A DNA stretch of 5,819 bases from NCBI GenBank assembly GCA_012270805.1, contig JAAXHR010000178.1, forward strand, positions 1-5,819. Reading direction: 5' to 3'. This document shows positions 1 to 5,480 of the stretch, one piece after another. The first letter of the stretch is position 1; each line of letters begins with the position of its first letter. The translations under genes were made by a program, and so were the position numbers. This DNA is from Dehalococcoidia bacterium (GTDB lineage: Bacteria; Chloroflexota; Dehalococcoidia; Lucifugimonadales; Lucifugimonadaceae). A model generated the notes under the pieces. The model was not told the DNA's origin, did not search any database, and saw only the letters and a program-made list of their open reading frames with translations.

Positions 1-111
1 GCGCCAATCGTCGCCGGCACAGCCTTGATTTTCGGAGCGGGATACGTCGGGCTGAACTTCATCGCTGACATGCTCTACCTCCTGATCGACCCTAGAATCC
101 GTTACTCGTAA
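1..111 (+). CDS. ABC transporter permease, DppB-type, C-terminal end only
   Basis: Frame 1 is open from the first base and encodes 36 residues before TAA at 109-111. The fragment has a hydrophobic last membrane segment (roughly TALIFGAGYVGLNFIADML) and ends in LIDPRIRYS. An N-F-(I/V)-x-D-x-x-Y----DPRIRY ending is characteristic of the first permease subunit (DppB/OppB/NikB-like) of peptide- and nickel-type ABC importers. It would form the inner-membrane channel with the next gene product. Its stop shares one base with the next start codon (TAATG), so the two permeases are one operon and probably translationally coupled. The rest of the protein lies outside the window. Substrate cannot be told from this piece. 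Confidence 0.85.
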   Translation, partial: APIVAGTALIFGAGYVGLNFIADMLYLLIDPRIRYS

Positions 112-1037
112 TGAACACCGCCAGCGAAGTTCGCACAGCAGATGGCGCGCCCGTTGTCGTCTCCAGCGGGTACATCTGGTATTCGCCCGCCGATTGGTGG
201 CGATTCCTTCGACGCTGGCCGGTCATCCCGGTGCTGATACTTGTTCTCGTTTTGCTCGGCGCAATTTTCGCCAACCAGATCAGCCCGCACGAACCCGACA
301 AGGGCAATCTGAGGGCGCGTGACATCCCGCCGTTGTGGTTCGAAGGAAGCACCATCGAATATCCCCTCGGCACCAACAACCTCGGACAAGACATGCTGGT
401 ACGTGTCTTAGAAGGCGCCCGCGTTTCGCTTGTCGTTGCCAGCGTAGCCGTCCTCTTCGGACTCTTCGTCGGAACCATCACCGGCATGTTGGCAGGTTAC
501 TTCGGTGGACTATTGGACGAGTTGCTGATGCGATTGGTAGACCTATGGTCGTCCTTGCCGTTGTTGATGATCGCCATCATTTGGGCCGTCAGCATCCAAC
601 CCAGCCTATGGTCCGTCACGTTGTTGCTATCGATATTCTCCTGGTCCTCCGGAACCCGTAACATACGCGGCGAGATCCTATCCCTCAAGAACCGCGACTT
701 CGTCGTCGCTGCCAGAACCATGGGCGCCAGCGACATGCGCATCCTGTGGCGACACCTGTTCCCTCAAATCGTCCACATCGTCATCGTGGTAACCACCCTG
801 CGAACCGGAGCGCTTATCGTAGCCGAATCCGGCCTCTCATTCCTCGGCGTCGGCCTGCCCGCATCGGTCCCCAGCTGGGGACTTCTGATCACCCAGGGAC
901 GCGCATTCCTTACCACCACCAACTGGTGGATGTCAATCGTCCCCGGACTGTTCCTCTTCCTCACCGTCATGTCACTCAACTTCCTCGGCGACTGGCTCCG
1001 CGACCGACTGGACCCCCGCCTCCGCCAGATCGACTGA
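111..1037 (+). CDS. ABC transporter permease, DppC/OppC-type
   Basis: This is a complete 308-residue inner-membrane subunit of a dipeptide/oligopeptide/nickel-class ABC importer. The N-terminal tail is about 35 residues and cytoplasmic. A first membrane helix at about 38-54 is followed by the periplasmic signature YPLGTNNLGQD...GARVSL (84-107), typical of DppC/OppC proteins. Further hydrophobic segments lie near 108-130, 148-160, 166-178, 219-235 and 275-295. The cytoplasmic EAA loop, which docks the ATPase, is AARTMGASDMRILWRHLFP (200-218), with the conserved Ala-Ala, Gly and Pro. The C terminus FLGDWLRDRLDPRLRQ also fits the family, and length is normal. There is no clear Shine-Dalgarno sequence; the start overlaps the preceding stop, which suggests reinitiation. 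No ATP-binding subunit follows, so the cassette is either completed upstream or shares ATPases from another locus. The substrate is unknown. Confidence 0.93.
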   Translation: MNTASEVRTADGAPVVVSSGYIWYSPADWWRFLRRWPVIPVLILVLVLLGAIFANQISPHEPDKGNLRARDIPPLWFEGSTIEYPLGTNNLGQDMLVRVLEGARVSLVVASVAVLFGLFVGTITGMLAGYFGGLLDELLMRLVDLWSSLPLLMIAIIWAVSIQPSLWSVTLLLSIFSWSSGTRNIRGEILSLKNRDFVVAARTMGASDMRILWRHLFPQIVHIVIVVTTLRTGALIVAESGLSFLGVGLPASVPSWGLLITQGRAFLTTTNWWMSIVPGLFLFLTVMSLNFLGDWLRDRLDPRLRQID

Positions 1038-1082
1038 GGAGGCCGAAACAAGACTGCTCCTCTGAGCATCGGCAGTTCACGC

Positions 1083-1088
1083 GATAAT
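1083..1088 (+). promoter_or_regulatory. Possible -10 box for a leaderless MetF transcript
   Basis: GATAAT (five of six bases of the TATAAT consensus) ends eight bases before the ATG at 1097. Transcription starting 7-8 bases downstream of such a box would begin at or beside that ATG, giving a leaderless message. This would explain why no Shine-Dalgarno sequence is seen before either the TTG at 1088 or the ATG at 1097. No convincing -35 hexamer is visible about 17 bases upstream, so this remains weak. Confidence 0.25.
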
Positions 1089-1096
1089 TGACCTTC

Positions 1097-2686
1097 ATGC
1101 CTTCTCATGAAGATACTCTCGCCCCTGAATCCGGCATAACCGCTCGCCTATCCGACGGTTTCAAGGTAGCGATAGAGATCGAAACGTCCCGCGGCCTCGC
1201 CATGGAAGAAGGCGCTCGCCACTCCGTGGATCTCGCAAAAGCGGCGGTGGAAGCCGGAAGAGTCGATGCCGTATGCTTCACCGACAACCCCGGCGGCAAC
1301 CCACACATAACTCCCGAAACGCTAGGCCGCGAACTGCTGGAAGGCGATGCCGAAGTCGTCATCAATCTTTCGTGCAAGGACTACAACCGCAACGCTCTGG
1401 AAGGACGCTTGTGGTCGCTCTCCAGCCTCGGATTCCGCAACGTCCTTTGCCTCTCCGGCGACTACCCGGTAGATGGTTTCTCAGGTCAAGCTCAACCCGT
1501 CTTCGACACCGATTCTGTTGGTCTTCTCGAGCTGATCCGACGCATGAACGAGGGCTTGCGCGTAACGCTTCCCGGTCGCCGAAACGCCGAAACCGAACTC
1601 GGGCACACCGCGTTCCATCCGGGAGCAGCTGTGAACCCCTTCAAACTCTACGAGGGCGAATATCTGACGCAGCTCTACAAGATGGATTTCAAGCTGCGAA
1701 CCGGTGCCGAATGGCTCGTGTCTCAAATCGGCTACGATGCCCGAAAACATCACGAGCTCATCCGCTACATCACTTTCAAACACGGCGATGCATCGCCGCC
1801 GATCCTCGGTTCGATCTTCGTCTTGAGCGCACCTGCTGCACGATTCTTCGGTCGATGGGGCATCCCGGGTGTTGCCGTAAATTCCGAACTCGTTGATGTT
1901 GCGAACCGTGCCGCCAAATCGAAAGACCGCGGCCGCTCCTTCTTCAACGAGTTCGCGGCCAAGCAGATCGCCGTCCTACGCGGGACCGGCTACAACGGCG
2001 TTTACCTCTCCGGAAGGCTCACCTACAAGCGCATCGAGCAGATTCTTGACATCGCAGAAAGCATCACCGGCGACGATTGGAAGGATGCCGCCGCCGAGAT
2101 CGGATACTCCCAACCCGACGAGTTCTACCTCTTCGAACCGGGCGATTCACCGAACACCGCGTCCGACGAACTGAACCGCGAATACGACGCGCGACGAGGT
2201 CGCCCGGCATCGATCATCAGACGCGCGGTCCATCCCGACCTCGCGTATCGCATCGGCCGTTTCGGCAAACACGCCATTTTCGATCACGACGCGCCAGGAT
2301 TCAACGCCAGCGCATTCGTCTATCGCCAGATCGATAAGAGCAAGACCGCAACCAAGATGGCCCACGCCGCGGAGCAGATGATGAAGGTCCCGCTCTACGG
2401 TTGTCGAGACTGCGGCGATTGCTCGCTTCCCGAAATCGCCGAACTCTGCCCGGAATCCCAATGCGTCAAGAACCAGCGCAACGGACCATGCGGCGGCACT
2501 AGAGCCGGGAAGTGCGAAATCCTTGACAAAGACTGCATTTACCTCCGCGCCTACAACACCCTCAAACTCTACGGCGAGGAAGAGGAGATGCTGAACCACC
2601 CCGTAACCTTCACAGATGCATCCCTCAAAGGCACCGCTTCCTGGGCAAACACCTTCTTAAAACGCGACCACTACGCCAAAGATTGA
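1097..2686 (+). CDS. Methylenetetrahydrofolate reductase-family protein, MetF-MetV fusion
   Basis: This 529-residue protein (numbered from ATG 1097) joins two modules. The first, about 20-310, is a MetF-type TIM barrel expected to bind FAD and folate and to interconvert methylene- and methyl-tetrahydrofolate. Landmarks are VAIEIETSRG (24-33), TDNPGG (62-67), NLSCKDYNR (90-98), CLSGDYP (118-124), VFDTDSV (135-141), NPF (180-182) and GAEWLVSQIGYD (203-214). The second, about 430-475, is the cysteine-rich MTHFR_C/MetV domain, with Cys at 436, 439, 442, 451, 456, 465 and 473 and the signature NGPCGG. In acetogens MetV is a separate zinc protein partnering MetF; here both are on one chain. The tail (GTASWANTFLKRDH) also looks conserved. 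TAA at 1085-1087 blocks any start before TTG 1088; I prefer ATG 1097, but no ribosome site decides between them. Electron donor and direction cannot be read from the sequence, and a related methyl-transfer role is possible. Confidence 0.88.
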   Translation: MPSHEDTLAPESGITARLSDGFKVAIEIETSRGLAMEEGARHSVDLAKAAVEAGRVDAVCFTDNPGGNPHITPETLGRELLEGDAEVVINLSCKDYNRNALEGRLWSLSSLGFRNVLCLSGDYPVDGFSGQAQPVFDTDSVGLLELIRRMNEGLRVTLPGRRNAETELGHTAFHPGAAVNPFKLYEGEYLTQLYKMDFKLRTGAEWLVSQIGYDARKHHELIRYITFKHGDASPPILGSIFVLSAPAARFFGRWGIPGVAVNSELVDVANRAAKSKDRGRSFFNEFAAKQIAVLRGTGYNGVYLSGRLTYKRIEQILDIAESITGDDWKDAAAEIGYSQPDEFYLFEPGDSPNTASDELNREYDARRGRPASIIRRAVHPDLAYRIGRFGKHAIFDHDAPGFNASAFVYRQIDKSKTATKMAHAAEQMMKVPLYGCRDCGDCSLPEIAELCPESQCVKNQRNGPCGGTRAGKCEILDKDCIYLRAYNTLKLYGEEEEMLNHPVTFTDASLKGTASWANTFLKRDHYAKD

Positions 2687-2728
2687 TCCCCTTTACTTTG
2701 ATGGGAGAAGGTTAAGGTGAGGGGATCA
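2684..2728 (+). repeat. Hairpin repeat overlapping the MetF stop codon
   Basis: TGATCCCCT (2684-2692) and AGGGGATCA (2720-2728) form a perfect 9-bp inverted repeat around a 27-base loop, and the left arm includes the TGA stop codon. The loop carries GGGAGAAGGTTAAGGTGAG, a purine-rich word that looks like a dispersed intergenic repeat. There is no T-run after the right arm, so it is not a standard intrinsic terminator. It might still protect the 3' end of the message or be a small mobile repeat. Confidence 0.5.
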
Positions 2729-2756
2729 GCGCCCCCTAATCATCTTTCACATCACT

Positions 2757-2787
2757 AAAAATCATGCCCATCTTAGTTCCAACTAAC
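2757..2787 (+). repeat. Dispersed repeat, copy 1 (second copy at 5040-5069)
   Basis: This 31-base stretch between the MetF and deacylase genes matches 5040-5069 at about 26 positions with a single one-base gap. Shared words are AAAAATC, CCCATC, TAGTTC and AACT. Within copy 1, TTAGTT and AACTAA (2773-2778 and 2781-2786) form a perfect inverted repeat around CC. It may be a short intergenic repeat family. An operator for the deacylase gene is an alternative, but the second copy lies inside a disrupted gene, which argues against a simple operator. Confidence 0.6.
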
Positions 2788-2841
2788 ATCATCCGCGATA
2801 TCCTGCTATCCACATATCACGTGGCTTTAGCTTGAACGGAC

Positions 2842-2845
2842 GGAG
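2842..2845 (+). promoter_or_regulatory. Ribosome binding site of the deacylase gene
   Basis: GGAG lies five bases before ATG 2851 and supports that start. It is moderately strong. The preceding 100 bases contain no confident -35/-10 pair, so the promoter is not identified, although the gap of 164 bases after the MetF stop leaves room for one. Confidence 0.5.
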
Positions 2846-2850
2846 ATCCG

Positions 2851-4437
2851 ATGCAATTCGACCTGCTAATCATCAACGGCACAGTCTACGACGGCACCGG
2901 CGCACCCGGGATCAGATCCGATGTCGGTATCGACGGCAAACGCGTCTCCGCCATCGGCGACCTCTCCGCGGCAAACGCGACACGCGTAATCGACGCCAAC
3001 GGACTGGCAGTAACTCCCGGCTTCATCGACGTCCACTCCCATGCCGATGCCGCATTGCTCAGGGACGGTCAGCACGCCTGCGGCATCCGACAGGGAGTCA
3101 CCACCGAGATCATCGCTCCAGACGGCCTCACTCTCGCACCGCTCTCGCACGACAACTACATGATGTACATGCACTACCTGAGCGGCATCTTGGGCTACGC
3201 ATCCGAAGAGCTGGACATGTCAACGTACGCAACCGCGATGTCCAACTATCACAACAAGACATCCTGCAACGTCGCCATGTTCCTCGGACACGGCCCCGTA
3301 CGCCTCGAGGCGGTCGGCGGCATGATCGACGATCCTTTGACCGGCGACAACTGGAAACGTGCCGAACACATAATCCGTGAGAGCTTCGAGCAGGGCGCGT
3401 GCGGATTCGCAACCGGACTGTCCTACTACCCAAACTCATTCTCCGACACCGACGAACTCGTCAATATCATGAACGTCGTCAAGGAGTACGAGCGTCCGCT
3501 GTCGATTCACCTCCGAAACCACAACACCGACCGCGGTTTCGCGGGCGGCGGCGTCGAAGAGGCGATGGAAATCGGACGTCGCTCCGGCGCCCAGATCCAC
3601 CTCGAGCACTACCGAACGCAACCCGACTCCGCTGGCGACCTCGAATCTATCCTCGAACCCGTCGAACGTGCCAAGTCGGACGGCGTAGATGTCACGTTGG
3701 AGACCTATCCCTATCCAGTCGGATCCAGCTTCCCGCAGTCGTTCTTCCCGAGTTGGTTCCACGAGGGCGGACCCGAGTCGATGCTCAAGCTGCTTGCAGA
3801 CGGCGAAAGCCGCGAACAGGTGATCGCCGGCATCGTCAGCGGCTCACGAGGTAGTGCCACCGGCAACGTATGGTCGCATATCGGCTCACAGGCGAACAAG
3901 CACCTCGAAGGCATGTACTTCGACGACGTGGCGGCGGAATGGAACGTATCCGTCGAAGAGATGATGTGCCGCGTCATGCTCGAAGAAGACCTCAACTGCG
4001 GCTTCCGTGGCGCACCACCAGCCAGCGTGCGCGTCTGGCAGCAGGTAGAGGCCGACATCATGGAACTCATGCAGCGTCCCGACTACATGGTCGGATCCGA
4101 CGCCATACCGACCGGCGGCATGGTCCACCCGCGAGCCTACGGCTGCTTCCCGCGCATGATCGGACGACTCCGACGACGACACAACATACCGCTCGAGTTG
4201 ATGGTCCAGCGCCTGTCCCAAAACGCCGCTCTGCGTTTCGGACTAAAAGACCGCGGCGAGATCGCAAAAGGCAAGTTCGCAGACATCGTAGTGTTCGACC
4301 CCGAACGTATTACAGACCGTGCCACGTTCGAAGACCCTGAGCAGTTCCCAGAAGGCATACCGTTCGTCGTGGTCAATGGTCAGGTCGCTGTAGACCACGA
4401 GAGGCTGACCGGCGTCCTGGCTGGCGAAGCCGTATAA
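2851..4437 (+). CDS. N-acyl-D-amino-acid deacylase (D-aminoacylase)-like amidohydrolase
   Basis: This 528-residue cytosolic metal hydrolase belongs to the amidohydrolase superfamily, in the D-aminoacylase group, whose members remove the acyl group from N-acyl-D-amino acids. Residues 1-55 (DLLIINGTVYDGTG...) and about 465-528 (RGEIAKGKFADIVVFDP...VVVNGQ) form the small beta-sandwich domain; the TIM barrel lies between. Expected metal and catalytic sites are present: H62-x-H64 in PGFIDVHSH, H220 in SIHLRNH, H253 in HLEHYR and D417 in VGSDAIP, with HPRAYGCFPR following as in the family. The metal-binding cysteine of classical enzymes (GNCG) is replaced by D91 (APDG). Length is slightly above the roughly 480-residue Alcaligenes enzyme. 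GGAG before ATG 2851 supports the start. Substrate is uncertain: this group also contains enzymes acting on other N-acyl, cyclic amide or ureido compounds. The neighbouring peptide-type importer would fit uptake of such compounds, by inference only. Confidence 0.88.
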   Translation: MQFDLLIINGTVYDGTGAPGIRSDVGIDGKRVSAIGDLSAANATRVIDANGLAVTPGFIDVHSHADAALLRDGQHACGIRQGVTTEIIAPDGLTLAPLSHDNYMMYMHYLSGILGYASEELDMSTYATAMSNYHNKTSCNVAMFLGHGPVRLEAVGGMIDDPLTGDNWKRAEHIIRESFEQGACGFATGLSYYPNSFSDTDELVNIMNVVKEYERPLSIHLRNHNTDRGFAGGGVEEAMEIGRRSGAQIHLEHYRTQPDSAGDLESILEPVERAKSDGVDVTLETYPYPVGSSFPQSFFPSWFHEGGPESMLKLLADGESREQVIAGIVSGSRGSATGNVWSHIGSQANKHLEGMYFDDVAAEWNVSVEEMMCRVMLEEDLNCGFRGAPPASVRVWQQVEADIMELMQRPDYMVGSDAIPTGGMVHPRAYGCFPRMIGRLRRRHNIPLELMVQRLSQNAALRFGLKDRGEIAKGKFADIVVFDPERITDRATFEDPEQFPEGIPFVVVNGQVAVDHERLTGVLAGEAV

Positions 4438-4442
4438 GGAGG
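4436..4442 (+). promoter_or_regulatory. Strong Shine-Dalgarno sequence overlapping the deacylase stop
   Basis: TAAGGAGG (4435-4442) combines the deacylase TAA with a perfect AAGGAGG core. The next ATG, at 4450, lies seven bases downstream, an ideal distance. This fixes the ancestral start of the following gene at 4450 rather than at the ATG at 4494, and implies coupled translation from the deacylase message. Confidence 0.75.
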
Positions 4443-4493
4443 TTCACGGATGCGGTTGCTCGATGCCGCATTTGACGTCTTGAGATCGACGAG

Positions 4494-4931
4494 ATGACCA
4501 CGATGCTGCGCGCTGCCGGAGTCTTGAAAGGCACAAGAACCAAGGACGAGGCCGAGGTCCGCTCCCAGCTAATCCAAGACATGCTCCAGCACGGCGGCGA
4601 ATCGACCTTCGTCCGCGTCGGAAACAACACCTACGGCCTTCGCTATCACCCTGCAGAAACCCCAATCAGCCCCTTTCGCAAAGCAGCCCCTCAATCTCCC
4701 CCTTCTAGGGAGAATCCTCAACCTCCCCCTCCTAGGGGGAGATTAAGAGGGGGTACCAGCGAAGTGAGTGCGCGGGCTATGCCCGACGCTTCAGAGCAGA
4801 GTGACCACGACACTCCCGCAAACCGCAGACACGAACTCCCAACATCAGCCGACGACGGACGCGCCCCCACATCCTCTCCGCGCATACCCCCCTTCGCTCC
4901 GCCCGCGCGACAATTGAATGCTTGCAGTTAG
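4494..4931 (+). CDS. HARE-HTH fragment running into repeat DNA
   Basis: This open frame of 145 codons covers the surviving part of the HARE-HTH domain and then noise. Residues 1-52 look like genuine protein: LKGTRTKDEAEVRSQLIQDM, then ESTFVRVGNNTYGLRY, the beta-wing ending usual for this domain. From about residue 53 the translation becomes proline- and arginine-rich and is simply the readout of the hairpin repeats (PPSRENPQPPPPRGRLRGG). ATG 4494 has no Shine-Dalgarno sequence at good distance and would omit the domain's first helix, so it is probably not the natural start. It could be expressed as a truncated DNA-binding peptide, but I think it is part of the pseudogene above. It shares its frame with the Mrr fragment downstream. 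Confidence 0.4.
   Translation: MTTMLRAAGVLKGTRTKDEAEVRSQLIQDMLQHGGESTFVRVGNNTYGLRYHPAETPISPFRKAAPQSPPSRENPQPPPPRGRLRGGTSEVSARAMPDASEQSDHDTPANRRHELPTSADDGRAPTSSPRIPPFAPPARQLNACS
4689..4744 (+). repeat. Tandem pair of C-run/G-run hairpins
   Basis: Two adjacent near-identical units, 4689-4715 and 4716-4744, each begin CCTCAA(T/C)CTCCCCCT and contain CTAGGG. Each folds on itself: TCTCCC/GGGAGA in the first, and CTCCCCC/GGGGGAG with a 5-base loop in the second. The left arm of unit one (from 4687) can also pair with 4735-4752 across both units, apart from a two-base bulge. This is typical of short intergenic repeats and is not coding sequence. Confidence 0.65.
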
Positions 4932-5013
4932 GGTTTCCCCCGCTCGCGGGGGAAATGTCCAAAGGACAAAGGGGGCAACACAACCCCCTCTGAATCTCCT
5001 CAATTAAGGGGAA
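4723..5013 (+). mobile_element. MITE-like repeat element inserted between the HARE and Mrr domains
   Basis: GGGGAGATTAAGAGGGGG (4736-4753) matches the reverse complement of 4984-5001 at 16 of 18 positions, and a weaker match extends each arm outward to about 4723 and 5013. The arms enclose about 230 bases with no plausible protein but several further hairpins, including CGGGC/GCCCG at 4773-4785, 4934-4955 and TGTCC/GGACA at 4956-4968. A non-coding element with terminal inverted repeats and no transposase is what a MITE looks like. No target-site duplication is clear, so the exact ends are uncertain. It sits in an otherwise recognisable gene and contributes the in-frame TAG. Confidence 0.5.
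4934..4955 (+). repeat. Strong GC-rich hairpin, followed by a second small hairpin
   Basis: TTTCCCCCGC (4934-4943) and GCGGGGGAAA (4946-4955) are perfect complements, giving a 9-10 bp stem with a very tight loop. Immediately after, TGTCC-AAA-GGACA (4956-4968) forms a 5-bp stem, and AGGGGG/CCCCCT (4970-4975 and 4984-4989) a third. The first stem is strong enough to stall transcription, but no T-run follows, so I treat it as part of the repeat element rather than as a terminator. Confidence 0.6.
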
Positions 5014-5021
5014 GCGAAACA

Positions 5022-5069
5022 CCCATCCTACCCATCGTCAAAAATCCTTCCCATCCTAGTTCAACTGAC
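5022..5069 (+). repeat. CCCATCCTA short repeats and dispersed repeat copy 2
   Basis: CCCATCCTA occurs at 5022-5030 and 5050-5058, with a variant CCCATCGTC at 5031-5039, and a near copy CCCATCTTA at 2767-2775. The segment 5040-5069 is the second copy of the repeat seen at 2757-2787. It ends directly where recognisable Mrr-domain coding begins (D-E-A-L-L-Q, from 5067), so it marks the right edge of foreign DNA in the gene. Confidence 0.6.
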
Positions 5070-5150
5070 GAAGCCCTGCTCCAACGCATCCGCACCCTCT
5101 CCAACCAGCGCTTCGAGCGCTTCATCGTCGTCTTCCTCGCCAGCATCGGC

Positions 5151-5477
5151 ATGACCGACGTCGTGGTCATCAACCGGTTGAGACCCGGCGAACTCGACAT
5201 CCACGCCAGCATCAACCTCGCCGAAACGATCGACATAAACTTCTCGGTCCAAGCCCTGAACTGGCACCGCGACGTCCACGGCAGCGACATCCAACTCCTG
5301 CGCGGCGGCCTGCGCTACGGCGACCACGGACTGATCATCACCACCAGCGAATTCCAACGCGGCGCCATCGAAGAAGCCAACCGCCAAGGCGCAACACCCA
5401 TCGCCACCATCAACGGCACCCAACTAGCCAAAATCGCCCAAACCCGCGGCGCCGCCAAAATCCTAGGAACAACCTAG
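5151..5477 (+). CDS. Mrr-like restriction endonuclease domain fragment, catalytic Lys absent
   Basis: From ATG 5151 this is 108 residues, but the recognisable domain starts earlier at about 5067 (DEALLQRIRTLSNQRFERFI), with no start codon in frame between the TAG at 4929 and ATG 5151. Mrr-type nucleases cut DNA, often modified DNA, using an Asp and a Q-x-K pair. Here the Asp appears kept in GELDIH (codon 5196-5198), and the Q is kept (5250-5252), but the next-but-one codon is CTG (5256-5258), so QAK has become QAL. Later family blocks are intact: SDIQLLRGGL, HGLIITTSEFQRGAIEEA and PIATINGTQLAKI. It is therefore probably inactive as a nuclease. It ends three bases before the stop of the converging coiled-coil gene. 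It is best viewed as the C-terminal half of the disrupted gene beginning at 4450. Confidence 0.6.
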   Translation: MTDVVVINRLRPGELDIHASINLAETIDINFSVQALNWHRDVHGSDIQLLRGGLRYGDHGLIITTSEFQRGAIEEANRQGATPIATINGTQLAKIAQTRGAAKILGTT

Positions 5478-5480
5478 AAC

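Larger units (their letters stand above)
4450..5477 (+). pseudogene. Disrupted HARE-HTH / Mrr-like restriction endonuclease-family gene
   Basis: I read this as one broken gene. Translation from ATG 4450, behind an ideal ribosome site, gives MRLLDAAFDVLRSTR and a TGA. The start resembles the first helix of HARE-HTH domains, winged helices proposed to sense DNA or its modification. Another frame continues as EIDEMTTMLRAAGVLKG...TFVRVGNNTYGLR (4482-4643), the rest of that domain. The segment usually reading like GRPLHYR between the parts is missing, so a deletion of 3k+1 bases probably occurred near 4482. From 5067 the same frame encodes an Mrr-type nuclease domain (DEALLQRIRTLSNQRFERFI ... GLIITTSEFQRGA), the usual partner of HARE-HTH. 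Between the domains lie about 400 bases of hairpin repeats with an in-frame TAG (4929-4931). The nuclease lysine of QxK is Leu. Sequencing error could explain the frameshift, but not the insert or the lost lysine. Confidence 0.72.

Noticed and set aside
1037..1062. GAGGAG (1036-1041) and CTCCTC (1057-1062) inverted repeat after the permease stop, as a terminator
   Set aside because: The stem is only six base pairs around a 15-base loop, and no T-run follows, so it is too weak to call.
2147..2599. Long antisense open frame of about 150 codons within the MetF gene
   Set aside because: The + strand frame has clear family motifs throughout; the antisense frame is a GC-driven shadow without a recognisable domain.
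2687..2850. Promoter or riboswitch in the gap before the deacylase
   Set aside because: The gap holds the hairpin and dispersed repeat, plus AT-rich words such as GATATC and CACATATC, but no spaced -35/-10 pair and no known riboswitch core could be supported.
4687..4753. CRISPR-like repeat array
   Set aside because: There are only two degenerate adjacent units with no spacers of even size and no cas genes.
4650..4928. Proline- and arginine-rich C-terminal tail of the HARE fragment as a real disordered protein region
   Set aside because: It translates exactly the hairpin repeats and inverted arms, so its composition follows from repeat DNA rather than from selection on a protein.
4934..4975. 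Intrinsic terminator within the disrupted gene
   Set aside because: The stem is strong, but it is followed by ATGTCCAAAGG rather than a T-run on either strand.
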